Shown here piece after piece: positions 1 to 7,620 of a DNA stretch of 16,363 bases (positions within the stretch are counted from its first letter, which is position 1; every line of letters begins with the position of its first letter). The stretch lies in the NCBI GenBank assembly GCA_050735975.1, contig JBOHVS010000271.1, positions 1 through 16,363 on the forward strand, in the 5' to 3' direction. Below the pieces are notes generated by a model. That model had not been told where the DNA came from and searched no databases. It worked only from the letters and a program-made list of their open reading frames with translations. Source of the DNA: DATMBL01 sp050735975 (GTDB lineage: Bacteria > Desulfobacterota > Binatia > UBA9968). The translations under genes were made by a program, and so were the position numbers.

Positions 1-1478
1 GCAAACCGGGCAGCGATCCAGGTCCCAATCAGCCAACCCGGCCCAATGAGCAGGAGCATAATCCACGGATAACCGCCGTAGGGTCGCCGGACATCGGCAA
101 CGAGATCGTTCATTAAGAGAACGGTAAGAACAATCGGAATCAAATATTTTATGGAGATTTCGAACAGGCGCCCGACTTTGATCGGGGAGACTCTGTTAAC
201 ATGTTCGCGCAAATCAGAGAGCCTGAAGATCCAGCCTAAAACAATGCACTGAAGAATGCATGCCACGAACAACCCGTAGTGACTCAAAAAATGATCCACA
301 ATGTCGAGCCAGGCGAGCCCGCCGCCGGTCGTGAATATGATGCCGCCCAAAAACCCCAGGATTGAAAGTACGGTTACCACCGATTTTCGCGAGTAGTGAA
401 ACTTATCCATGATGGCAGCGTTAAAAGCTTCCAAGATCGAGATAGAGGAGGCGATGCCGGCCACCGTCAGAGTCAAAAAGAACAGAACTCCAAACAGATG
501 CGGAAAGCTGGGCAGAAGACTTATAGCCTGGGGATAAGCCACGAAGGCGAGGCCGATCCCGTGGCTCACGACCTGCTCGAAAGGCTTCCCGGTTTGGGCT
601 GACATGTACCCGAGCGTGCCGAATATGGCCAGGCCCGCCACCAGAGAGACCAAGGTATCCACAATACTCGTGACGCACGCATTGAAGTTGATGTCGGAAT
701 CGCGCGGTAGATAAGAGGCGTAGGTTATCATGATGCCGAAGCCCAGGCTCAACGTGAAGAAAATCTGTGAATATGCGTCGATCCACACTTTTGCTTCCCA
801 AAGGCGCGAAAAATCGGGTTTCAGATAGCGGATAATACCTTCTTCGGTGGCTCCCGGCAGCGTCAAGGTCCAGCCGACCAAGATCAGGATCAGGATAAAT
901 AACAGCGGCATGAAAATTTTGTTGGCCTTCTCGATTCCTTTTTCAACCCCGAAGAACGTAATCACCCAGTTCACAACCCACACCAGCGCCAACGAGAGAA
1001 GAATCGGAGTTCGGATCCCGCCGAGGTGTTGCGGGCCGGGCGTCGATCCCAAGAATTGCTGGAAGAAGAAACCGTTGGGATCATTTCCCCACGCGAGAGT
1101 AAACGAAAAGGCGAAATAAGAAACACACCAGGCGATGACTACGGCGTAATACGCGTTGATCCCGAACATTACGAACAGCACCGTCCACCATCCGAGCCAT
1201 TCCCAGCGCGGGCTCACCTTGGCAAAACACAATGGGGCAGATCCGCGCATTCTATGCCCGATGCCGTATTCCAAGATCATGAGTGGAACACCCGCTGTGG
1301 CCAGCGCGACAAAATAGGGAATGAGATACGCGCCCCCGCCGTTTTCATAAACGACATAAGCGAATCGCCAAATGCTGCCTAATCCAACCGCCGAGCCGAT
1401 GGCCGCGGCTAGAAAGCCCCAGCGCGTGTTCCACTGGGCCCTGTGGGGCTCTTTCGGAAGAGAAGTGATCCCCGTCAT
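1..1478 (-). CDS. Sodium-dependent transporter of the neurotransmitter:sodium symporter (NSS/SNF) family, 3' end cut by window
   Basis: Inner-membrane secondary transporter of the LeuT-fold family that couples Na+ entry to uptake of an amino acid or other small solute; the substrate cannot be read from sequence. The frame is open from an ATG at 1478 to the window edge (492 complete codons). The family's TM1 signature is clear: NTRWGFLAAAIGSAVGLGS at residues 17-35, the conserved Arg38, and ENGGGAYLIPY at 45-55. About a dozen hydrophobic segments follow, including VVNWVITFFGVEKGIEKANK in the middle, and the last visible stretch is a membrane segment, so only a short C-terminus is missing. Two TM1 positions differ from LeuT: Ser29 replaces Asn21, and Ser35 replaces the Na1 ligand Asn27. 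The start lies 14 bp downstream of the propeller gene's stop on the same strand, with no clear Shine-Dalgarno sequence, suggesting co-transcription. The family call is firm; the substrate is unknown. Confidence 0.93.
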   Translation of the reverse strand, partial: MTGITSLPKEPHRAQWNTRWGFLAAAIGSAVGLGSIWRFAYVVYENGGGAYLIPYFVALATAGVPLMILEYGIGHRMRGSAPLCFAKVSPRWEWLGWWTVLFVMFGINAYYAVVIAWCVSYFAFSFTLAWGNDPNGFFFQQFLGSTPGPQHLGGIRTPILLSLALVWVVNWVITFFGVEKGIEKANKIFMPLLFILILILVGWTLTLPGATEEGIIRYLKPDFSRLWEAKVWIDAYSQIFFTLSLGFGIMITYASYLPRDSDINFNACVTSIVDTLVSLVAGLAIFGTLGYMSAQTGKPFEQVVSHGIGLAFVAYPQAISLLPSFPHLFGVLFFLTLTVAGIASSISILEAFNAAIMDKFHYSRKSVVTVLSILGFLGGIIFTTGGGLAWLDIVDHFLSHYGLFVACILQCIVLGWIFRLSDLREHVNRVSPIKVGRLFEISIKYLIPIVLTVLLMNDLVADVRRPYGGYPWIMLLLIGPGWLIGTWIAARF

Positions 1479-1492
1479 GGGACTGCGCGCGG

Positions 1493-2716
1493 TTACGTCC
1501 GCTCGTACGGCCAAACCTTCTGCAGGCGCAGAATGTAGATTCCAAGGTTCTTGTCCGTGATGTAGATGAGGCCGCGCCGATCGACCAAGACGTCCTCGGT
1601 CTGCGCGACCAAACGGCTTGGCTTTGTGCCGAGCCTTCGCTCCGGGTCGGGCGGAACGAAATGCGCGATCTCCTTAGGGGCGCGCGCGTCGCGGATGTCG
1701 TGGACTCTCAGTCCGGCGTTGAAGTAGGTGAGATAGGCAAGGTCGTCGCGGTCTTCCAAGCACGCCTGGTGATTCGAATGATGTTGGTTGTGCGGCCCGA
1801 ATCGTCCGCCTTTTGCAAAAAAGTTCTTTAAGCCGCTGTCCGGCGGCGGAACGGGCAGGGGGAAAAGGGAGAGCAATCGCGGCTTCGATTCATCGCTGAT
1901 ATCGACCATTCCTGCCATGTTCAGATTCTCATTGCCGTTCTCGGCGATCGCTTCGTCGTTGATCAAAGCGAGCTTGCGCCGGGGCAGCGGCAAGTAAGTG
2001 TGAATACCCTGCTGGCTACAGATGCCCCGAAACATGAGTTGGCTGACCAAACGCGGCTTTTGGATGTCGGCAATGTCCACGATGATGCCGCCGCCGTCGC
2101 CGTAGGGTAGATAAGCTCTATCGCCTTCGATGTGGACGGGGCCGTGGCATGAGAGTTTAGCGCCGGTTTTCACTGCCTCCGACCTTTGCTCCTCGAGCGC
2201 AAAGCGGGAGATCTGTTGGGGCTTGGCCGGATCGGAGATATCGACGATTTGATAAACTTTTCCGTCGAAGCCGGGAGCGCCGCCGGCGACGTGTATCAAT
2301 GAGCCGCCGTCGTAAAAATTTCGATGCGTCCCGCTGCTGCCCGTGTGATAGTGGCCCAGCTGCCGCGGTTTGGCGGGATCGCTGGCGTCCCAAATCAAAA
2401 CTCCCTCGGAGTATTTCTGCCCCTCGGCGCCGCCCCAACCCGGAGGAATCCGTTCCAGCGCCGTTATCATCTTGCCTTCGGCGACCTGGATTTGAATAGT
2501 CCAGGTATTCTCCGGTCCGGGAACGAACGCGAGATGTTGCGGCGAAGTTGGATCGGTGACATCGAGAATCGTCCAGCCGCGGTGCCAGAGGCTGCCCGTA
2601 TAAAGATACCACCGGCCGTTGACCTCCTGCATGGCGAGCTTGAAGGCCGGTCGATCTTGGAGATCGTGATAGCCGACTACTTCGACGTTATCAGCGAAAT
2701 AACCTTGGGGTATCAT
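1493..2716 (-). CDS. LVIVD-repeat beta-propeller protein, function unknown
   Basis: A 407-residue protein made of repeated LVIVD-type blades. The diagnostic strand plus turn recurs as WTILDVTDPTSP (48-59), VLIWDASDPAKP (106-117), VYQIVDISDPAKP (154-166), IIVDIADIQKP (211-221), GMVDISDESKP (269-279) and LRVHDIRDARAP (336-347), as expected for a six- or seven-bladed propeller. There is no signal peptide or membrane segment, so it is probably cytosolic. Histidines recur at similar places in successive blades: His45, His131, His191 and His195, His239, and the cluster GPHNQHHSNH at 307-316. In a propeller these could point into the central channel and bind a metal, but that is inference. No catalytic family is recognised. 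The neighbour 14 bp downstream is an NSS-family transporter, so a role linked to its substrate is possible. The ATG at 2716 is the chosen start; the ribosome binding site is weak. Confidence 0.85.
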   Translation of the reverse strand: MIPQGYFADNVEVVGYHDLQDRPAFKLAMQEVNGRWYLYTGSLWHRGWTILDVTDPTSPQHLAFVPGPENTWTIQIQVAEGKMITALERIPPGWGGAEGQKYSEGVLIWDASDPAKPRQLGHYHTGSSGTHRNFYDGGSLIHVAGGAPGFDGKVYQIVDISDPAKPQQISRFALEEQRSEAVKTGAKLSCHGPVHIEGDRAYLPYGDGGGIIVDIADIQKPRLVSQLMFRGICSQQGIHTYLPLPRRKLALINDEAIAENGNENLNMAGMVDISDESKPRLLSLFPLPVPPPDSGLKNFFAKGGRFGPHNQHHSNHQACLEDRDDLAYLTYFNAGLRVHDIRDARAPKEIAHFVPPDPERRLGTKPSRLVAQTEDVLVDRRGLIYITDKNLGIYILRLQKVWPYERT

Positions 2717-2835
2717 ATCAGGCCCGGAAGTTAGTCCATCGGACCAGCCGAGTCAACGCGGAGGCAGCTAGCCCGCATGATCACCGATGATGGAAAAGCA
2801 GCGACACTGTTTACAGCCTTCGCGGGCGAGTCCCT

Positions 2836-2865
2836 TCCGGCCCGCGGTCATCCGGCCCGCGGTCA
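2836..2865. repeat. Perfect 15-bp tandem duplication in the gap upstream of the propeller gene
   Basis: TCCGGCCCGCGGTCA occurs twice head to tail (2836-2850 and 2851-2865) in the 174-bp gap between the start of the propeller gene (2716) and the end of nth (2891). Each unit contains the palindrome CCGCGG. It may be a recent slippage duplication or a paired protein-binding site; nothing else in the sequence distinguishes these. Confidence 0.7.
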
Positions 2866-2890
2866 ATAAGCTCTACCTTTCAGCAGCCTG

Positions 2891-3547
2891 CTACCGGCTG
2901 ACCGTGACGCCCACCCTGCTGCAGTAAATCGCGACAGGGCACCGGCTGCATACCGGAGAAATCGGCCGGCAAAGGTGCTGGCCGAAGGAAACAAGCAGAT
3001 CGTTGAACTCGATCCAGTATGGTTTCGGCAGCTTCTCGCGCAAAGCGAATTCGGTTTTTTCCGGATCTTTCGTGCGGACGTAACCCCATCGATTCGAGAT
3101 GCGGTGCACGTGAGTATCGACGCAGATGCCGGGCTTGCGATAAGCCAAGGTGACCACCAAATTCGCTGTCTTCCTACCCACTCCTTTAAGCTTTAGGAGC
3201 TCGTCAATCTCGTCGGGCACTACGCCGGCATAGTCCGTTATCAATGTGCGGCAGATGTCACGAATCGTTTTCGCTTTGATGCGGTAAAAGCCGACGGGAA
3301 AGATTGCTTTCTCGATGGTCTTCGTCGATAGCTTCATCATCGCTGCGGGCGAGTCGGCCAGAGCAAACAAGCGGTGCGACGCTTGCGCAGTCGTGGCATC
3401 CTGTGTCCGGAGGCTCAAAATACACGAGATCAGCACCCTAAAGGGGCTCTCGTAGGTCTCCGCCAGCAAGGTAACGATCGGTGTCTGCCACTTGGGGACT
3501 TCCCGGCGGAGGACGCGGATGGCGGCGTGGATATTGCGGTCTTTCAC
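2891..3547 (-). CDS. nth: Endonuclease III, DNA glycosylase/AP lyase with [4Fe-4S] cluster
   Basis: Base-excision-repair enzyme that removes oxidised pyrimidines and cleaves the resulting abasic site. The 218-residue length fits the family. The helix-hairpin-helix motif is LKGVGRKTAN at 120-129, with catalytic Lys126 (Lys120 in E. coli). Catalytic Asp144 sits in VDTHVHR (Asp138 in E. coli). The C-terminal cluster loop has the exact C-x6-C-x2-C-x5-C spacing: Cys193, Cys200, Cys203 and Cys209. The start is a GTG at 3547; it gives the usual short N-terminus before the first helix, although no good ribosome binding site is visible. It is transcribed divergently from the Nudix gene, with 134 bp between them, and no convincing promoter can be picked out there. 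A MutY-type protein is unlikely because the lysine is present and there is no C-terminal MutY domain. Confidence 0.96.
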   Translation of the reverse strand: MKDRNIHAAIRVLRREVPKWQTPIVTLLAETYESPFRVLISCILSLRTQDATTAQASHRLFALADSPAAMMKLSTKTIEKAIFPVGFYRIKAKTIRDICRTLITDYAGVVPDEIDELLKLKGVGRKTANLVVTLAYRKPGICVDTHVHRISNRWGYVRTKDPEKTEFALREKLPKPYWIEFNDLLVSFGQHLCRPISPVCSRCPVAIYCSRVGVTVSR

Positions 3548-3681
3548 GGTTCTGTCAAGCGGCTCCGAGCTTACTACGGGTTATGAGCGTTTATAGTCTT
3601 CTGGTTTTTTAAGCGCCTATTGGATAGATTGGAAAAGTTTCATACCATATAGTTTCTACGCAGTCCAAAAGCTCTCCAGCA

Positions 3682-4254
3682 ATGGTTACGGATCGAATCG
3701 CCGCCGCGTTGCAATCCAGGTCGCCAAGAAATTTCACGGGCAACCGGTACAAACTCGCCGCCGTGCTCATGCCGATTCAGGTGCGGCAGGATGGCGATTA
3801 CCTAGTGCTCACCAAGCGGGCCGAGCAGTTGAATCATCACCGCGGCCAAATCGCCTTTCCGGGCGGGCGAGTCGAGGCCGGCGATGGAGGAGAGTTGGAG
3901 GCGGCGTTACGGGAAAGCAACGAAGAGATCGGAATCGATCCTGCCGACGTGGTCGTGCTCGGACGCCTGGATCAGGTCACGGCTGCCTATAATTTTATCG
4001 TCACGCCCTTCGTGGGAGTGATTCCGCCGATTTACGAGTTTCGCGTGAATCCAGAGGAAACCGCGGCGGTCTTTACCGTGCCGATCGCGGCCCTCCTCGA
4101 GCCGAGGCACGTAACGGTGACCGATCATCTTTCGTCTCACGGCGAACCTGTTTATCATTTTTACATCGACGGTTGGGATATCTGGGGCGCGACGGCGCGG
4201 ATGATCGTGCAATTCTTGGAGCTAGTATATGGATATCGAATTGCGAAGAGGTAA
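3682..4254 (+). CDS. Nudix hydrolase, CoA diphosphatase (NudL-like)
   Basis: Probably hydrolyses coenzyme A or acyl-CoA to 3',5'-ADP and phosphopantetheine in the cytosol. The CoA-diphosphatase signature that precedes the Nudix box is present: LVLTKRAEQLNHHRGQIAFP at residues 41-60, followed by GG at 61-62. The Nudix box then runs through AALRESNEEIGI at 74-85, with the metal-binding glutamates Glu78, Glu81 and Glu82. The WGATARMI segment at 168-175 matches the conserved C-terminal helix of NudL proteins. The 190-residue length is normal. The start is the ATG at 3682 with a weak ribosome binding site. The last codons (CGAATTGCG at 4237-4245) resemble the repeat unit that begins at 4269, so the C-terminal RIAKR may derive partly from repeat sequence. 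Confidence 0.92.
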   Translation: MVTDRIAAALQSRSPRNFTGNRYKLAAVLMPIQVRQDGDYLVLTKRAEQLNHHRGQIAFPGGRVEAGDGGELEAALRESNEEIGIDPADVVVLGRLDQVTAAYNFIVTPFVGVIPPIYEFRVNPEETAAVFTVPIAALLEPRHVTVTDHLSSHGEPVYHFYIDGWDIWGATARMIVQFLELVYGYRIAKR

Positions 4255-4579
4255 GGGCGAAGAGCCGGCGAATTGCGGATTTCGAATTGCGGATTTCGAG
4301 AGCAACCACCAAGGCACTAAGACACCAAGGGTTTCTTTGTGTCTTCGGGTCTTTGTGGCAAAGAGTTTTTAACTGCAAAGAGCAAAGCGGTAAGAACAGG
4401 AATTTCGAAACGCGAATTGCGGATTGCGAATCTGCAAAGAGCGAAGGGCAAAGAGTAAAGAGCTAAGACCAGGGACCAGGCTGTGAACAGAGTTTTTCAA
4501 CACTTGCCCAATACTCCGCCATTCGATGGGAAAGACAATATTCCAGTCAAAGCCCAATGACCCTTGTCGTCACCGGGTA
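4255..4579. repeat. Repeat-rich gap between the Nudix gene and lnt, with hairpin and tandem repeats
   Basis: This 325-bp gap holds no credible gene. It contains (a) two tandem copies of CGAATTGCGGATTT at 4269-4296, with a third near-copy at 4413-4425; (b) an imperfect long hairpin, with left arm 4305-4330 (ACCACCAAGGCACTAAGACA and on) and right arm 4334-4360, closed by a three-base loop and followed by TTTTT at 4366-4370, so it could act as a terminator for the Nudix gene; and (c) a degenerate direct repeat, CTGCAAAGAGCAAAG near 4373 and CTGCAAAGAGCGAAG near 4432. This composition is typical of non-coding repeats scattered through the genomes of some uncultivated bacteria. No promoter for lnt can be identified with confidence. 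Confidence 0.75.
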
Positions 4580-6127
4580 ATGTCCAAAAAGATCTCGTAC
4601 TGTATAGTATCAGCGCTGCTGCTCGCAGCGCCGTTTCTATTTCCGCCGCTGTTTCTTCTGGCTTGGGTTGCCTTTGTGCCGCTGTTTTGGGTGGTCGGCC
4701 AGGCGGACGAAATCAGGCGCGCCGTTTTCTTCGGCTGGCTAACCGGCTTTTTTGCCCATCTGTTTGGTTTTTACTGGCTCGTCCACACGATCAGCGTGTT
4801 CGGAGGGTTCTCTTATCCGGTCAGCAGCCTCCTGTTTTTGATCTATGCCGCGTTGCAGGGGATTCAGATGGCTTTATTTGCCTTCGCTGTAAGGTATTTT
4901 GGCCATGGACCGCTTTCTCTGTTCCCGCCATTGTTCTGGGTGGCTCTGGAATTTTGGTTTCCCTTGCTCTTCCCTTGGTACCTGGCCAACAGCCAAAGCT
5001 CGTTCATTACCTTCATCCAAACGGCGGATCTGGTGGGGCCGTTCGGCGCCAGCCTCACGCTTATGTGGGCCAACGCAGTGATTTACGCGTCGCTCGCTAC
5101 AGCAAGGGGACAGTCCCCTTTCTCCAGGGGGACTGTCCCCGTCTCTTCGCCAATCCGCTGGCAGCCGGCGGTTCCCGTCGGGTTGTTGATCGTCGGCTCG
5201 CTGATCTACGGCGCGGTAAGACTCAACACAGTTTCAGGACAGATGGCTTCAGCTCCGAAACTTTCCATCGCCGCGGTCCAAGGAAACATCGACGTAGATC
5301 TCAAGTGGGATCCGAAGCGGGCGAAAGAGAACCTTGAGGTATATCGAAATCTTACACAGCAGACCGGCGGAGTTGCGCTCGTGATTTGGCCCGAGACCAG
5401 CATCGAAGAATGGGTGCCCGAAGCTTTGCAACAACTCCCTCCGGAGGTCATGCCGCCACTGAGTCCCGAAACGACTCATTTTATCTTTGGGGCGAAGAGT
5501 TTTTACGGCCGGCCGGCCGGGGCGGATTTCAAAGCGTACAATACGGCATTTCTTACCGATGCCACGGGCCGTATTCTAGATCGCTACCACAAGCAGGTTC
5601 TGCTCGCGTTTGGCGAGTACATCCCGTTTTCCAAAATTTTGTCTAAATTGCCGGCCATGCCGTTTAGCGACGGGTTTACACCCGGGGATGGCCCCCACAC
5701 GCTTGATCTTTCCAGTGGTCAGCGGATCGCGCCGTTAATATGCTATGAGGATCTCATGCCGCATTTGTCGCGTGGATTCGTAAAGGAAACCAAGGCGAAT
5801 CTGCTGGTCAATCTGACCAACGATTCGTGGTATGGCCGGACCGTCGCGCCGTGGCAACACGCGCGCCTCGCCCAATGGCGCGCGATCGAGACGCGGCGTA
5901 GTTTGCTTCGCGTGACGAACACCGGTGTAACGGTATCGATCAATGCCAGAGGAGAGATGGAACAGGCGCTGCCGATATTCACACCAGCCGTGCTGACCAC
6001 TAACGTGGATGTGTTGGAAGGCGAGACATTTTACGTTCGATTTGGCGACTGGTTTGCGTGGGGCGCGACCCTGGTTTCACTGGCGCTCGTTCCGCTCTTG
6101 TGGAAGAAGGGCGGAGGAACGGTTTAG
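4580..6127 (+). CDS. lnt: Apolipoprotein N-acyltransferase
   Basis: Inner-membrane enzyme that adds the third acyl chain to lipoproteins, using phospholipid as donor. An N-terminal bundle of hydrophobic segments (about residues 5-215) precedes a periplasmic nitrilase-like domain (about 225-480), and one C-terminal membrane segment follows. The catalytic triad is visible: Glu272 in IWPETS, Lys338 in RYHKQVLLAFGEYIPF and Cys388 in PLICYEDL. These nearly match E. coli Glu267, Lys335 and Cys387, which supports the ATG at 4580 (515 residues). An upstream in-frame ATG at 4526 would add 18 residues unlike the family. Neither start has a clear ribosome binding site. A 35-bp palindromic repeat is inserted in frame (5106-5140), encoding about residues 176-187 in the loop before the last membrane segment of the bundle. 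The APC permease gene follows on the same strand after 86 bp. Confidence 0.95.
   Translation: MSKKISYCIVSALLLAAPFLFPPLFLLAWVAFVPLFWVVGQADEIRRAVFFGWLTGFFAHLFGFYWLVHTISVFGGFSYPVSSLLFLIYAALQGIQMALFAFAVRYFGHGPLSLFPPLFWVALEFWFPLLFPWYLANSQSSFITFIQTADLVGPFGASLTLMWANAVIYASLATARGQSPFSRGTVPVSSPIRWQPAVPVGLLIVGSLIYGAVRLNTVSGQMASAPKLSIAAVQGNIDVDLKWDPKRAKENLEVYRNLTQQTGGVALVIWPETSIEEWVPEALQQLPPEVMPPLSPETTHFIFGAKSFYGRPAGADFKAYNTAFLTDATGRILDRYHKQVLLAFGEYIPFSKILSKLPAMPFSDGFTPGDGPHTLDLSSGQRIAPLICYEDLMPHLSRGFVKETKANLLVNLTNDSWYGRTVAPWQHARLAQWRAIETRRSLLRVTNTGVTVSINARGEMEQALPIFTPAVLTTNVDVLEGETFYVRFGDWFAWGATLVSLALVPLLWKKGGGTV
5106..5140. repeat. GGGGAC-type palindromic repeat inside lnt
   Basis: GGGGACAGTCCCC (5106-5118) and its exact reverse complement GGGGACTGTCCCC (5128-5140) are separated by nine bases, giving a perfect 13-bp stem. 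Each arm is also nearly self-complementary. It lies wholly within the coding frame of lnt and reads as RGQSPFSRGTVP, a polar stretch between two membrane segments. Similar GGGGAC/GTCCCC arms recur at 14438-14479. The structure resembles REP-like elements that are moved by Y1-type (RAYT) transposases, but no such transposase is present here, so this origin is inferred. Confidence 0.85.
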
Positions 6128-6213
6128 CCGCAAATGCTGTCGCTCAAACCGGCGTAAAAGGTCGCTGCCTTCAAGATCAGTAAAACATTTGCCTGCCTCA
6201 ATCTTCCCTGCTA

Positions 6214-7599
6214 ATGGTAAACGCCATGGCGAAGACCGAACTGAAGCGGCAAATCGGCTTGTTCGACGCGATCATGCTCATATCCGGCGACATGATCGGC
6301 ACCGGTATTTTTATTGCCACCGGCGTCATCGCCGCCACCCTGCCGTCGCCCGGCGGTATTCTCCTGATATGGTTCCTCGGCGGGTTATTGGCTCTCGCGG
6401 GCGCGCTGAGCTGCGCCGAGCTTTCCGCGAGTCTCCCTTATGCCGGCGGCGATTACAATTACATCAAAGAAGCCTATGGAAAATTGATGGGGTTTCTCTC
6501 CGGCTGGTCTTCGTTTCTGGTAACGTTTTCGGGCGCCATCGCCTTTCTCGCCGTGACCTTCAACGGTTTCATGGCGTTCTTCTTCCCCGTGCTGGGCTCC
6601 ACGGAGGCGTTTTTTTCCACAACGCTCCTCGGTCTGGCGTTTACGGTTACGCCGGGAACGATTTTTTCGATGGCTGTGGTCATCCTTATTTCTACGCTCC
6701 ATTGCATCGGCGTGCGGCAAGGAACTTTGTTGCAAAATTTTCTTTCACTGCTCAAGATCGGCGCTCTTGCCGGCATTATTCTGTTCGCCGTATTTATCGG
6801 CAAGGGCGATATCGCCCATTTCAGGCCCTTCTTCGACTGGGATAAGATCACAAATTTCAATGTTTTTGCCGCAGCGTTCATACCCGTGATTTTCGCGTAC
6901 TCAGGTTGGAATGCAGTTATTTATATCGCGGGCGAAGTGAAAGAGCCCGAGCGGAACTTGCCGCGCGCGTTGTTGTGGGCCAACCTTATCGTCATCGCGC
7001 TCTATCTCGCGGTCAATATGGTCTACATTTACGCCGTGCCTGTGACCGAGATGAAGGGCGCGTTGCGGGTTTCCGAAGTCGCGACCACCGCTTTGTTCGG
7101 TTATCAGACCTCGGTCTGGATCACCGCCGTGATCACCGTTTCGATTCTCGGCGCGCTTAACGTCGTGACCATGCTCGGGCCGCGCATTTACTACGCGATG
7201 GCTCGCGACGGCGTGTTTTTCAAAGGGCTGGCCAAAGTGCATCCGACCTTCAATACCCCCATGAACGCGATTATTCTACAGTGCGTATGGGCGTGTTTTC
7301 TGCTCGTTACGGGCACCTTCGGCACATTGTTCACTTACGTCAGCGTCATCATCACACTGTTTTCCGCGTTCACGGTGGGTTCGGTAATCGTGCTGCGTTA
7401 CAAGCGGCCGGATTTGCCGCGACCCTACAAACTCTGGGGCTATCCCGTCGTGCCCCTCCTGTTCATTGCCATTCATTTGTGGATCGTCTGGGGTTCGCTG
7501 ACGCAAAATCCGTTCGAGTCACTCATGGGCCTCATTATTGTTTGCCTCGGAATCCCCGCTTATTTGATATGGCGGAGCCGAATCAAGCAGCCGGCATAG
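6214..7599 (+). CDS. APC-superfamily amino acid permease
   Basis: Inner-membrane amino acid transporter of 461 residues with about twelve hydrophobic segments. The TM1 signature GDMIGTGIFIATG spans residues 25-37. The loop motif CAELSASLPYAGGDYNYIKE (67-86), followed by AYG, is typical of the amino acid/polyamine/organocation superfamily. Other conserved segments are FIPVIFAYSGWNAVIYIAGE in mid-protein, the following VKEPERNLPRAL, and the late VLRYKRPDLPRPYKLWGYPV. The substrate cannot be assigned. The first ATG (6214) is used; an in-frame ATG at 6226 (MAKTELKRQIGLFDA) is equally plausible, and neither has a good ribosome binding site. The cobalamin adenosyltransferase gene begins 21 bp after the stop, so the two are probably co-transcribed, without an obvious shared function. 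Confidence 0.93.
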   Translation: MVNAMAKTELKRQIGLFDAIMLISGDMIGTGIFIATGVIAATLPSPGGILLIWFLGGLLALAGALSCAELSASLPYAGGDYNYIKEAYGKLMGFLSGWSSFLVTFSGAIAFLAVTFNGFMAFFFPVLGSTEAFFSTTLLGLAFTVTPGTIFSMAVVILISTLHCIGVRQGTLLQNFLSLLKIGALAGIILFAVFIGKGDIAHFRPFFDWDKITNFNVFAAAFIPVIFAYSGWNAVIYIAGEVKEPERNLPRALLWANLIVIALYLAVNMVYIYAVPVTEMKGALRVSEVATTALFGYQTSVWITAVITVSILGALNVVTMLGPRIYYAMARDGVFFKGLAKVHPTFNTPMNAIILQCVWACFLLVTGTFGTLFTYVSVIITLFSAFTVGSVIVLRYKRPDLPRPYKLWGYPVVPLLFIAIHLWIVWGSLTQNPFESLMGLIIVCLGIPAYLIWRSRIKQPA

Positions 7600-7620
7600 G
7601 ATTCGTTCTCCGGAGCATCG

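Noticed and set aside
3548..3681. Sigma-70-like promoter TTGGAT, 17 bases, TACCAT before the Nudix gene
   Set aside because: Only about half of the consensus positions match, which is not enough to call.
4564..5337. A 257-codon plus-strand open frame overlapping lnt
   Set aside because: It lies in another frame of lnt, whose own frame encodes the full catalytic protein. Its translation is Arg/Gly-rich with no recognisable domain.
6009..6845. A 278-codon plus-strand open frame across the end of lnt and the start of the permease gene
   Set aside because: It is Arg- and His-rich, out of frame with both real genes, and has no motif or start signal.
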